The translations under genes and the position numbers were made by a program. Under the pieces are notes generated by a model. That model was not told the origin of the DNA. It was given only the letters and a program-made list of their open reading frames with translations, and ran no database searches. 41,985 bases of DNA from positions 1 through 41,985 of the forward strand of contig DAHXND010000034.1 in assembly GCA_027366675.1 (NCBI GenBank), written 5' to 3'. Source of the stretch: Acidimicrobiales bacterium (GTDB lineage: Bacteria > Actinomycetota > Acidimicrobiia > Acidimicrobiales > JAMCQF01). Below, one piece after another: positions 26,402 to 35,400 of this stretch; within the stretch, counting starts at the first letter, position 1; each line of letters starts with the position of its first letter.

Positions 26402-26440
26402 GGAGTCGTTTCGCTGAGCTTGAAAGGATGAGGAGAAGCC

Positions 26441-27157
26441 GTGGGAACCGAAGAACCTGATAGGCCGCGAATGGGAGACCAGAAGGATGCTGGTGCCAGC
26501 TCGGGCAACGCGAACCCCGGGGATCTGGGGCGCCGTATAGCAGAACGTAGGAACGAGCTCGGTCTCACCAGGGGAGAGGTGGCTGCCAGGGCCGGTATGG
26601 ACGCTAGCTACCTGGCGTACTTGGAGGAGCGCCATAGTGCCATACCTAGTCGTTCCACGTTGCTTCGCCTGGCGGCAGCCCTGGAGACGACAGTTCCAAG
26701 GCTCGAGGGAGCGGGGATGGGGTGGCCACCTGGAGCGGGCAGCGTCCCAGCCGGTGCGCCACGGCTCGAAGCCCTCGGGCGAGAGGAGTGTTTGAACCAT
26801 ATACGCCGGGGCGGTGTAGGAAGGCTGGTATTCGATGACGAGCGCGGCCCAGTGGCCCTGCCGGTCAATTACAGGATGCTCGGGAACGATCTCGTCTTTC
26901 GCACCGGCGATGGCTCGATCGCCGCGGCGGTCGAGTCGGGCAGGCAGGTCAGCCTCGAGACGGACCACCTCGACGACGCGCTCGGGGAGGCGTGGAGCGT
27001 ACTTGTCACGGGTAAGGCTCACGAGGTGGATGACGCAGAGGAGCTCAGGCGTGTAGATGCGCTGGACATAGTGCCATGGGCTGGCGGAGACCGCCATACC
27101 GTAGTGCGGATCGTTGCCAGCGAGATAACCGGAAGGGTTATACGGCGCAGCGCGTGA
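26441..27157 (+). CDS. XRE-type HTH fused to a PNPOx-like domain
   Basis: A 238-residue protein. An N-terminal helix-turn-helix (~30-85: LGRRIAERRNELGLTRGEVAARAGMDASYLAYLEE...STLLRLAAAL) is followed by a PNPOx-like split barrel (~105-235: LGREECLNHIRRGGVGRLVF, VALPVNYRMLGNDLVFRTG, WSVLVTGKAHEV). The second domain is related to the PNPOx-like protein at 19668-20099. GTG 26441 has GAGGAGAA upstream. A DNA-binding head on a flavin/F420-binding fold suggests a redox- or ligand-responsive regulator, though the flavin domain might act catalytically. Divergent from the flavoprotein gene, with which it may share control. It is the only DNA-binding regulator I recognise in the window. Confidence 0.9.
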   Translation: MGTEEPDRPRMGDQKDAGASSGNANPGDLGRRIAERRNELGLTRGEVAARAGMDASYLAYLEERHSAIPSRSTLLRLAAALETTVPRLEGAGMGWPPGAGSVPAGAPRLEALGREECLNHIRRGGVGRLVFDDERGPVALPVNYRMLGNDLVFRTGDGSIAAAVESGRQVSLETDHLDDALGEAWSVLVTGKAHEVDDAEELRRVDALDIVPWAGGDRHTVVRIVASEITGRVIRRSA

Positions 27158-27200
27158 GGGGAGACGATCGAACCGTCGAGTGAGGACACCAGAGCAGTGT

Positions 27201-27731
27201 CTAGAAGGGAGGGTGCCTGGCGTGATCACGGGCGAAGCGCAGGATCGCTATATGCTTACTCGTATCACGTTCCATCAGTTCAACGAGGAGATCCCAGAGT
27301 GTGGTATCTTTCACTGCCTTCAGCTCTTGGCGCAGGTGCTTCAGCTCACGCAGGTCGGTCTCTTCGCGTGCGAGGAGGCGATCCGTCATCTCCAACACTC
27401 CAGCCCTGTTCTCCTGGTCGAGATCTAGCCTCGGCACGGCCGGGTTCTCTATCCGCATCTCGGCTTCGTTCTCTAGTGACTCTGCGAGCTGCAGGAATAG
27501 CTCGTGATGGCGCCGCTCGTCCGCAACGAGCAGGTTTATCAGGTAGGACAGCGCCTTGGACGCTGTCTCACGGGAGGCTTCTATGTACTCCTCCAGCAGG
27601 CGTTGCTCCTCCGCAACATGGTGCCTGAGATGTTGGAAGATCTCGCGCTCCCAGACGCTCATGCCTGCTGGCACCCGAGAGGCTGTGTCCGACGGGCTGG
27701 ACGGGATAGACGAGCTCGGATCGGTCTCCAT
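27201..27731 (-). CDS. Ferritin-like diiron-domain protein
   Basis: About 176 residues, mostly helical. Metal-ligand-type patterns recur along four helices: HHVAEEQRLLEEYIE, ADERRHHELFLQLAE, REETDLRELKHLRQ and ERDTSKHIAILRFARDH, resembling rubrerythrin/ferritin-like proteins. The second ATG (27731) is the likely start, because GGAGG, which overlaps the first ATG codon, lies five bases before it; nothing precedes the first ATG at 27743. Iron or peroxide handling would fit the stress theme but is inference. The gene converges with HTH-PNPOx across a 43-base gap and diverges from the CYTH-CHAD gene. Confidence 0.8.
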   Translation of the reverse strand: METDPSSSIPSSPSDTASRVPAGMSVWEREIFQHLRHHVAEEQRLLEEYIEASRETASKALSYLINLLVADERRHHELFLQLAESLENEAEMRIENPAVPRLDLDQENRAGVLEMTDRLLAREETDLRELKHLRQELKAVKDTTLWDLLVELMERDTSKHIAILRFARDHARHPPF

Positions 27732-27837
27732 GTGAACCTCCATTTTACATAGAAAGCGGGTATCCCCGGGGGCTCCTCCAGCGCCGATCCAGGGAAGCTC
27801 TATTCGTTCCCGGGATAATGTACTGCCAGGCCACTGG

Positions 27838-27888
27838 ACCTCTCTGGTTACTGGGCCTCTCTGGTTACTGGGCCTATCTGGTCACGGA
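27838..27888. repeat. 17-bp tandem repeat, three copies
   Basis: (A/G)CCTCTCTGGTTACTGG is repeated at 27838 and 27855, with a diverged third copy at 27872, in the gap between the ferritin-like and CYTH-CHAD genes. The track's 27818 ORF start translates these repeats; I treat them as non-coding leader. The 234-base gap has no clear DosR-like box. Confidence 0.88.
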
Positions 27889-27965
27889 TCACTCACGTAA
27901 CGCTAGCGGATGCCAGGGCCAGGTATGTGCCTACGATCGAACTGTGGCTGTCAGCGGAGCTCCGA

Positions 27966-29641
27966 TGACCAACATCGAGCACGAGGTGAAGCTGGATGCC
28001 GGCCCGACGGTCGCGCTTCCGAGCATGGACGGCCTGGTGGAGGGGGTCTCGGCGTCCAGCCTGCCTGATCAGCGCCTGCGGGCGGTGTACTACGATACAG
28101 TAGATCTGCGGCTCGCCCGAGAGGGGGTGACACTACGCAGGCGCACTGAGCGCTCGGGTCCGGCTGAGGCCAGGTCACTTTGGACCTTGAAGCTGCCCGT
28201 CCTCTCGGGTGCCAAAGGATCGGAGCGTAAGGAGCTGTCGTGGCCGGGCAGGCACAGGGCGATGCCGCGGATGGCCCGCTCTCTCGTCCGGGCCTTCTCG
28301 CTCGACGAGCCTCTCGGTATCGTCGGAGTGCTGGTCACGGACCGGAGGAGGGTTGTCGTTCGCGGACCTGAAGGAGGGCTGCTGCTCGAGATCGACGATG
28401 ATCTGGTGTCTGTGATGGAGGGGTCCCGCATAGCTGCTCGGTTCCGCGAGGTGGAGGTCGAGGTGGTTGGCCCAGGTGGGGAGAAGCTTCTCCAACCTGC
28501 CGTCACGAGGTTACGGGTAGCAGGCGTGGTGCACGCTACAGGACGGCCGAAGTTGGTACGGGCTCTCGGAGAACGAGCCATGGAGCGGCCAGAGGTATGG
28601 CCCGTGAAGCTCGGACCTCGTTCGACCGTGCGGGAGCTTCTTGGAGCGGCCCTCGCTGACGGCTACAGGAGGTTGGTGGTGCACGACCCTGGAGTGAGGC
28701 TTGACGAGGATCCAGAGCATGTCCATCAGGCCCGGGTCGCCACGCGCAGGTTGAGGTCGGATCTGCACGCGATGCGGCCGCTCGTGGATGCGAGCTGGCT
28801 GCTGCGTGCGAGCCCCGAGCTCGGCTGGCTTGGCAAGGTGCTTGGACACGTGCGGGACATCGACGTGCTGAGCCTGCGCATCGAGGTCGGCATGGGGATG
28901 CTGGATGAGCGTGACAGGAACCTCGCCAGACCGCTTCTCGCGAATCTGGCGAGCGAGCGAAGGGTAAGGCGACGGGAGCTCGCTTCGGCCATGGATTCGA
29001 GCAGGTACACGGAGCTCCTCGGGATGCTGGCTGGCGCATCCTTGAATCCTCCCGTTGCAGATCGATGGGAGCTCTCAGCCCGCGTGATGGCTGAGTGCAG
29101 GGATGAGAAGCCGTTACCGGACATGGCCATTCCAGTTGCCGAGGCGGCCCTGCCCCGGTCAGCGCCTCTGGCAGCCGAGGAAGGGGCTTTCGCTCATGAT
29201 GTGCCGGCTGGGGAGATTCCAGGCAACGATGTGGTTGGCTGGATAGCTGCCAGTGCTTGGAATCGTCTGTCGAGGAGGGTTGGGAAGCTGGGGACGGAGC
29301 CGTCCGACGCCGATCTGCACCTGGTGCGCATAGGGGCGAAGAGGCTTCGATATGCTTGCGAGGTAGCTGCTCCGGTGGCTGGCAAGCAGGCGTCACGCCT
29401 TGCTGTGAAGGCCGCAGCGTTGCAGGATCTTCTCGGCGCGGGGCGAGACGCTCTCATGGCAGAGCAGTGGCTCAGGGCAGCAGCTCGTTCAGCGCCTCGA
29501 GATCGAGCGCTGGTGATAGGGCAGATGATCGCCTTCGAGAGGGCGAGCCAGAGGGAAGCACGAGAGCTATGGCCGGTTCTGTGGGAACGGGCACAGCTCA
29601 GAGTCAGGCGGGATCGAGGGTGGCTGCGGCCTGGCCGATGA
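27966..29641 (+). CDS. CYTH-CHAD domain protein
   Basis: About 558 residues. An N-terminal CYTH domain (~1-200) opens with NIEHEVKLDA, the ExExK signature, followed by YYDTVDLRLAREGVTLRRR and basic strands that line the triphosphate tunnel. The C-terminal CHAD domain (~215-555) carries the conserved-His helices HVHQARVATRRLRSDLHAM, LGHVRDIDVL and LVRIGAKRLRYACEV. CYTH proteins hydrolyse triphosphate compounds and CHAD domains bind polyphosphate; some CYTH-CHAD proteins are inorganic triphosphatases. I chose ATG 27966 (GGAG upstream) because the track's extra 49 residues are repeat-derived. The polyphosphate link matches the phosphate transporter operon in this window. Confidence 0.92.
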
Positions 29642-29901
29642 GGAGCCGTCGCAGCGACGACAGCCTTAGGCGGTCTCGGGTCCAGATGCCGGGCAGCATC
29701 CACGGCTCTCGCCATCTGATCTGGCGTCGAGCGCAGGAAGCCCGTGACCGTTGCGGGGGCGCAGGCAAGGCGGCAGGCACCACCACGCCGACGCGTAGAT
29801 GATTTCCCAGGGATGGGCCAGCGGCCGGAGGGCAACTGGCTATTCCGCCGCGGACTCCGGCAAGGTCATCGGGTGGAACGGCTTACGTGTTGACCTGGCA
29901 C

Positions 29902-30354
29902 TCAGCCACGGGTGACCGGGATCTGGCGGGCAGGTTCGGCCGTGCTTGCACCGGGCATAGGGATTCGCACCTCTAAGATGCCATCCTTGTACGAGGCGTC
30001 TATAGCGGACTCGTCCACGCCGTCAGGAAGCGGGATCTGGCGGGCGAAGGAGCCATATCGAAGCTCGTGCCGCCGGAAATGCCGCCCGCTGCTGCTCTCT
30101 TCTTCACTGCGCTCGGCCGAGATCTGGAGCATCCCGGCCGAGACTGTTATCTGCACGTCCTTCTCGGGGTTGATCCCAGGTATCTCTGCCCGGACAACGA
30201 GCCGGTCTCCTTCGGTGAACTCTTCTACCTGTATAAGGTTGTTACCGTCGCCGTCTTGCAGTAGATCTTCGAACCATCGCCAAGGCGTGAGCATGGAAGC
30301 TGGCCAGTCGACACGCTGCTGGAGGTTCGGGTCGGCGCGCTTTATGAGCGACAT
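29902..30354 (-). CDS. Hsp20 / alpha-crystallin small heat-shock protein
   Basis: A 150-residue small chaperone. After a short N-arm (MSLIKRADPNLQQRVDWPAS...PWRWFEDLL) the alpha-crystallin domain spans ~45-140: IQVEEFTEGDRLVVRAEIPGI, ISAERSEEESSSGRHFRRHELRYGSFARQIPLPDGVDESAIDASYKDGILEVRIPM, ending with the PARQIPV (IxI/V-like) tail. GGGAGAA lies before ATG 30354, so the track's 230-residue version adds non-coding leader. Relatives in mycobacteria (HspX/Acr) are hallmark DosR targets. A partial DosR-like box is at 30514-30530. The 260 bases between this gene and CYTH-CHAD (29642-29901) hold nothing I recognise. Confidence 0.95.
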   Translation of the reverse strand: MSLIKRADPNLQQRVDWPASMLTPWRWFEDLLQDGDGNNLIQVEEFTEGDRLVVRAEIPGINPEKDVQITVSAGMLQISAERSEEESSSGRHFRRHELRYGSFARQIPLPDGVDESAIDASYKDGILEVRIPMPGASTAEPARQIPVTRG

Positions 30355-30849
30355 ATGATTCTCCCTTCTCGTCTGCGCAGGAGAGGCATCTGGGCCGGAA
30401 CTGCGCAAGTCTCCACTTGGTAGTTCTCCTGTACTCGTACCCGCCGTGCTGACACCCGCCGTGCTGGTAACCTCGTACTGTTTCCAACTATGCGGCGGGG
30501 ATTGAGCGCATACTAGGGCCGAACGGCCTGTTCTGGGACGCTCGCTGGGACGCTCGCTGGTGAGGGCTTCGTAGCCTGGCGGGCTCGACCTCATGTGTAG
30601 CTGTGCCGCACCTCCAGTTACCAGGTGGACGGCGCTGACACCTAGCCCCAGGGCGGAAACGAGGAGCGCCGTGGTGGTCGGCAGGACCGCGAGAGTTGGG
30701 CATAGCTGCGCGTCTGGCCGTGCTTCCGGGCGATAGCCTGTACAGGCACAAGAAGGAGTGGCGCGTTACAGGCATGCACGAGGCCGGGAAGCCTGCGTGG
30801 AAGTGACGCCCGGCTAGGCCCTTTTGGCATGCGACGGACGGAGACGGAC
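30355..30849. other. Divergent intergenic region, hsp20 / membrane protein
   Basis: This 495-base gap has no convincing gene; the ORFs across it have low-complexity translations. It holds a partial DosR-like box (30514-30530) and short direct repeats: CCCGCCGTGCTG twice near 30439-30466 and GGGACGCTCGCT twice near 30535-30559. No HrcA (CIRCE) or HspR (HAIR) operator is visible. Confidence 0.6.
30514..30530. promoter_or_regulatory. Partial DosR-like box upstream of hsp20
   Basis: TAGGGCCGAACGGCCTG keeps the TAGGGCCGAA half of box 1 exactly but the other half is diverged (12 of 16 positions of AGGGCCGAAAGTCCCT match). It lies 160 bp upstream of the hsp20 start. It is also a short palindrome in its own right (GGCCGAACGGCC). 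Confidence 0.35.
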
Positions 30850-31635
30850 ATGATCGAGGGTCGAGACGGGAATCAGGCCGATGGGAATCAGGCCCTCGTC
30901 ACGGCTACCGGCCAGCCGGGACAGCTCCGGCTAGGACAGCTCCAGCCAGGGGACGGCCCGCCGCCGCAGGGCCCGCCGCCGCAGGGCCCTGCGTCGCAGG
31001 GATCTCATGGAGGCGAGCTGCATCGAGCCCTGTCGTCGGTGATGATAGTAATAATCGTTGGCCTGATACCGTGGACTGCTTACCTGGCGATCAGCCTGCC
31101 TGGCCATTTCCGTGCTCATGACTGGAGCGTGGCTTGGGTCGGTTTCGACGCGGCACTGATCGCAGTGCTGGCATACACAGCGTGGGCCGCATGGTTCCGC
31201 AGGCAGATCCTTGCTCCGACAGCGATTATCGCCGCGACCATGCTCCTCTGCGATGCATGGTTCGACGTGAATACCTCCTTTGGCACGGGGGGAGAAGCAG
31301 TGGCCATCCTGACTGCTGTACTGTGCAACCTGCCCCTGGCGATCTTCTTCTTCTGGCTCGCCAGGAGGATAATGCTTCGCACGGCTGCGGTTATTGCAGC
31401 GGCGACAGGTGATAGTACCCTGCCGCGGCACGTTCGTGACGTGCGTATGCCCTTCGCCCGCACCTGGTCGCATCCGTTGGCCGAAGCCCGCCCAGAGGCC
31501 CAGTCCGCAAATGCACAGTCCGCCGATGCCCAGTTCGCCGATGCACAGTTCGCCGATGCACAGTCGGCAAGTGCACAGTCCGCCGACGCACCGTCGAGCG
31601 AGCAGGGCGAGGCAGCTCCGGGCAGCCGCGACTAG
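30850..31635 (+). CDS. Four-TM membrane protein with repeat-built tails
   Basis: About 261 residues; family not recognised. A ~55-residue Gln/Pro/Gly-rich N-tail (GPPPQ repeats) precedes four hydrophobic segments: SVMIVIIVGLIPWTAYLAIS, VGFDAALIAVLAYTAWAAW, APTAIIAATMLLCDAWFDV and VAILTAVLCNLPLAIFFFWLA. A basic loop follows (RHVRDVRMPFARTW), then a tail of six 5-residue units of the AQSADAQFADAQ type. I chose ATG 30850 (GGAG upstream) over 30829. The compact core suggests a small integral membrane protein with both ends likely cytoplasmic. It converges with doxX; its last ~20 codons belong to the segment duplicated at 36655-36821. I assign no function. Confidence 0.75.
   Translation: MIEGRDGNQADGNQALVTATGQPGQLRLGQLQPGDGPPPQGPPPQGPASQGSHGGELHRALSSVMIVIIVGLIPWTAYLAISLPGHFRAHDWSVAWVGFDAALIAVLAYTAWAAWFRRQILAPTAIIAATMLLCDAWFDVNTSFGTGGEAVAILTAVLCNLPLAIFFFWLARRIMLRTAAVIAAATGDSTLPRHVRDVRMPFARTWSHPLAEARPEAQSANAQSADAQFADAQFADAQSASAQSADAPSSEQGEAAPGSRD
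30956..31000 (+). repeat. In-frame 15-bp repeat, N-tail of membrane protein
   Basis: GGCCCGCCGCCGCAG at 30956 and 30971, with a variant at 30986, encodes GPPPQ/GPASQ units. Confidence 0.92.
31501..31590 (+). repeat. In-frame 15-bp repeat, six units, C-tail of membrane protein
   Basis: Six consecutive 15-bp units of the form CAGTCCGCCGATGCA run from 31501 to 31590 and encode QSANA, QSADA, QFADA, QFADA, QSASA and QSADA. The last unit is also the left edge of the segment copied at 36655. Confidence 0.95.
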
Positions 31636-31716
31636 TGATCACGGGGCGTTCCGAGTCCCGCGCCTAATCCGCAGATGTGTTTCCCGGCTCAGTCTGTGCT
31701 TTGGTATCGAGGGCCT
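31573..31716. repeat. Segmental duplication, copy A
   Basis: This segment covers the last codons of the membrane protein gene, the 28-base convergent gap and the last codons of doxX. It recurs in direct orientation at 36655-36821 with roughly 80-85% identity by eye (shared runs include AGTGATCACGGGGCG and TCCCGGCTCAGTCTG). The two copies flank doxX and the subtilase-like gene. Confidence 0.9.
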
Positions 31717-32203
31717 TCAGTTGCCTGCGCCGCCTGCGGATCACTGCTGCAGCCCCGATCCCCGCAGTGATCAGCAACAGCGGCTTCCGCCCGGTGGGCT
31801 GATCATCCCAGCCAAGCAGGCGGTCGAGGGAGAGCGAGCCGGGCCCGCTCAAGGCCAGGCTGGTCGCCGCGACGGCGAGGGTCATCGGGAACTCGAGGCC
31901 GCGGTTCGAGTTGAAGAAGCCGTTTGGCACGTGGGTGCTTGCTGCTACCGTCATCGTAGCGGCAGCGGCACTTGCTCCGAAAGGAGTGGCAAGTCCCGCT
32001 GCGATGAGTAGTCCGCCGCCAGCCTCACCCAGGCCCGCAGCTAGCGCGCTTTGTCGGCCCGGGTGAAATCCCATGGCCTCGAATCCTGAGCCGGTAGCTG
32101 CCAGCCCGCGCCCACCGAACCAGCCGAAGAGCTTCTGGGCTCCATGGGCGAACAGCGTGAGGCCTATGCCGAGGCGCAACAGGAGCAGGCCGCGGTCGTA
32201 CAT
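31664..32203 (-). CDS. DoxX-family membrane protein
   Basis: 179 residues. It has the family opening YDRGLLLLRLGIGLTLFAHGAQKLFGWFGG, then four TM segments in all, with AALGAGLGE-type (LAAGLGEAGGGLLIAAGLATPFGA) and NGFFNSNRGLEFPMTLAV motifs typical of DoxX/DoxD-like proteins. The family is linked to thiol/redox defence at the membrane in mycobacteria and to thiosulfate:quinone oxidoreduction in archaea. An added basic stretch (RRRRRQ) and an acidic tail end the protein. The sequence before ATG 32203 has no clear Shine-Dalgarno; a GGGACCAAGG stretch lies there instead. It is divergent from the subtilase-like gene, and its 3' end is part of the duplicated segment. Confidence 0.9.
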   Translation of the reverse strand: MYDRGLLLLRLGIGLTLFAHGAQKLFGWFGGRGLAATGSGFEAMGFHPGRQSALAAGLGEAGGGLLIAAGLATPFGASAAAATMTVAASTHVPNGFFNSNRGLEFPMTLAVAATSLALSGPGSLSLDRLLGWDDQPTGRKPLLLITAGIGAAAVIRRRRRQLKALDTKAQTEPGNTSAD

Positions 32204-32461
32204 GGTGCGAGCGGGACCAAGGGTCGCTGTTGACGGGTGCTTTGATCTGACGATAACGTCAAGTCTACCTCTTCGGCGTGACCGTCGGGCGGGCGGCAGG
32301 GCTCTTTATAGCAGAAAGGACGTACCATGGGTGGCATAGGCGATATAAGAGCCGGTTAATACTCGCAACGAATGCAGCACATCAATTGGCCGAGGAGTTT
32401 CCGGAGAGCGACCGGTGCAACCAGCATCAGGGGTCGGTCGCGTCGGCACCTGCATCTCGGG

Positions 32462-35400
32462 ATGCACCCGCGCTGGTGGCTGGAACGAGGAAGTCTTACG
32501 GCGTTCCTGTCGATAGCGGTGTTGGGCGCGACCCTGGCTGCCTGCTCGACATCTCCCGTATCGCGGTCAGGCTTTGCCAAAGCAACTTTGCCGGAGGCGA
32601 TTGCTGCTGGCTATACGCCCCACCGTCCGTCATCGTGTCCGATTGCTACGCCCGCCCAGACGGCGGATTCTCCAACGGCAGGTCAGGTCGGTAGCCTCAC
32701 TGGATCGTTTCCATGGCCTCCGCTGCCAGCTGGCCTGAAGAGCCCGTCCATCGTCGCCCAGTTCGACCATACACCCGTGCAAACGCCACCCGTCAGACCG
32801 TCCAACTGGGACAATAGTGGTGGCAACTGGATGCTCTCCAGCGCTCGCACAAGCGACAAGCATGTCAACCGGAATCCTCAGGAGCTGTGTGGAGTGAAGG
32901 GCAATAGCGTGGATTCGGCATGGCAGGTTACGACTGGGTCTCCATCTACGCTCATAGCTGTTACCGATTCCGGCATAGAGTGGTGCGATCCTGCCATAGT
33001 GGGCAAGCTCTACATCAATCCTGCTGCCCTGCCTCTACCGGAAAATGCAACAGGACAGACGAAAACCCAGCTCGAAGCGAAAGGCATCAAGTTCGCGGGG
33101 AGCAATCCCTACGACCTGAATAATTCAGGTGTCATCAACGTCTTCCAGTATGCCAACGATCCTCGCGTGGCGGCCGTAACGAGGGATTACGGGGGCTACT
33201 TTTGCTCCACTCATACGCATAATCACTACGGATATGTGGGAATATCTCCGATGGATCTCATCAGGACCTTCGGAGTTCCGACCCTTCCTGGAGGCAGCCC
33301 GAACCCGTACTACTACGGCCACTCGGGGCCCGCTGGTTTCATCGAAGCCATCTCGGGATGGAACTTCGTTGGCAACAACAACAACCCCTACGATGTAGTG
33401 CATTACGACCACGGTACCGGCGAGGCCCAGGACTCGGGTGGTGTGGCAAACTCTCTTTCTCACGAGGTTGGTGGGTGCCCGAATTGCATGATCTTGCCTG
33501 TCCGGGTAGGCGACTCCTTCATAGTATCGGGAAATACGTTTGCAGAGGGTGTGCTGTTCGCTGTGGATTCAGGCGCATCCATCGTGCAGGAGGCATTGGG
33601 CGCTATCGATGTGACCAACACCGCGCATCAGGCTGTGAACTATGCACAGGCCCACGGTGTGCCGGTAATCGCCTCTGCGGCTGATGAGGAGTCACAGCAC
33701 CACAACGAGCCTTCGACACTCGCTCATATGATAGTCGTGAACAGCATCACGAGGTCACCTACTTCGAATGGAAAGCCGGAGTTCTCGCCGGCCAGCTATC
33801 TGTACCTGAATGGCTGCACCAACTACGGTGCAAATATCGCTGTAGCCGTGGAGAGCCAATCGTGCTCGTCGGAGGCCACAGGAAAGGCATCCGGAATTGC
33901 CGGGCTCATTGAATCGGCCGCCAGTGCCGCCATGGTTCGTCACAGGATATCGCCTTATCCCGGCCTCAGGACCGTAACCGGTCGCCCCGTGGCGCTATCG
34001 GCAAACGAGGTAAAGCAGATCGTGACAATGACTGCAAGCAGCGTAAACTTCCAGACAGCTGCGCCTCCGTACGGGCCTGCAAACAACTACGAGGTAAAAG
34101 CCCCATTCCCCACCAGTAGATACCATACCCAGCCAGGATTCAATATATATACGGGATACGGTCGTATAGACGCTGCCCAGGCTGTTCGGTGGGCGAGCAA
34201 GGGCTGGATCCCGCCTCAAGCGGAGATCACTGGCATGCCATGGTTCGGACTGTACGGACCCGCGGGCACGCTCACCCTACGCGGGCTGATGGGAACTACA
34301 AGAGCATGTCCTGGCCAGCCGTCGCCGTCGCAACCCTGTCCGTGGAGCTACCAGGTACAGGTAGGCATTGGAGCGCAGCCTGAGCCATCGAGCTGGTATA
34401 CGGTCGCCTCAGGTGCTGGCAAGGGAGTCAGGAAAGGAGTATTGGCCCACATACCTCTCGGCAAAGTGGCGAAGCTCTTTCCCGCTTCCCTGCAGCGCAA
34501 TGGTTTCAAGGGCGGTCCCTCGAATAGCAATGGTTCTGCCAACCCGAATAAGTTTACCTTTACTGTTCGTGTCGTGGTCGAGGACCACTCAAAGATCCCC
34601 TTGGTGGGAATGGCACGGCGCGCGGAATTCCTCCATTCGACTTCCGATCTCCTGTACGGTAAGCCAATACACTTCAATAGCTCGATTATTACGTCGCCCA
34701 CCCTTGCCCCTATCGGCCCCCATGGTGAGAACGCACTGCTGGTGGCCACTGCTGATGGCTATGTTCATGCGCTGCTCCCGAACGGGAAAGAGCTGCCCGG
34801 ATGGCCGGTTGCCACTGGTCTCGACAGTGGAGTACACCTGCAGGAAGCTGCTTACCGTTCGGGGGCCGTATCGCCACCTCGTGCCGAACTGCTCGATGTG
34901 GGTGGGGGTCTTGCCGTGGGTGATCTTGCCAACGCTGCCGCTCCCTGCTTGCACGGCATCCACCCGAATGGCAGGTGCCTGGACATCGTAGCCACTACCT
35001 GGGCAGGCAGCGTCTATGCGTGGAATGCGCAGGGCAAGAAGCTTCCTCATTTTCCTGTAAAGACAGATCCCTCATTTTCGGCACCGGGAGTCGCGAATCC
35101 GGATAACAGGGTGCAAAGAGGCATCTTTTCGGCAGCGGCACTGGCTGATCTGCAAGGCAATGGCGAGCTCGATATTACGGCATCGGGCATGGATCGCCAC
35201 CTTTATGCCTGGCAGCCTAACGGCAGTCCAGCTCCGGGATTCCCGGTGCTTGTCGTCGATGCCGCCAAGGTGGCGAGTGTGAATCCGGCGAATAACCAGG
35301 TTACGTTCCTGGCTTCCTCCAATGTCATGCAAGGAACCAAGCTCATGGACACACCAGCCGTAGGTAACCTCGACGGCGGGTCGGGACCTCCTGACCTGGT

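Noticed and set aside
29194-29835. Minus-strand ORF of 213 residues reaching into the gap after the CYTH-CHAD gene
   Set aside because: Mostly antisense to CYTH-CHAD, with an Ala/Arg/Ser-rich translation typical of a high-GC shadow frame; the part in the gap has no features.
29902-30594. Longer hsp20 reading frame of 230 residues
   Set aside because: The extra N-terminus is low-complexity and crosses short direct repeats and a candidate box; ATG 30354 has a clear GGGAGAA site and fits Hsp20 length.
30805-30835. TAGGCCCTTTTGGCA near the four-TM gene as a regulatory box
   Set aside because: Some GC-rich symmetry but no GGGAC half, and too close to the start codon; likely chance.
32211-32227. 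GCGGGACCAAGGGTCGC as a DosR-like box for doxX
   Set aside because: About 11 of 16 positions match, but it lies only ~10 bases before the doxX start codon, too close to act as an activator site unless the start is misplaced.
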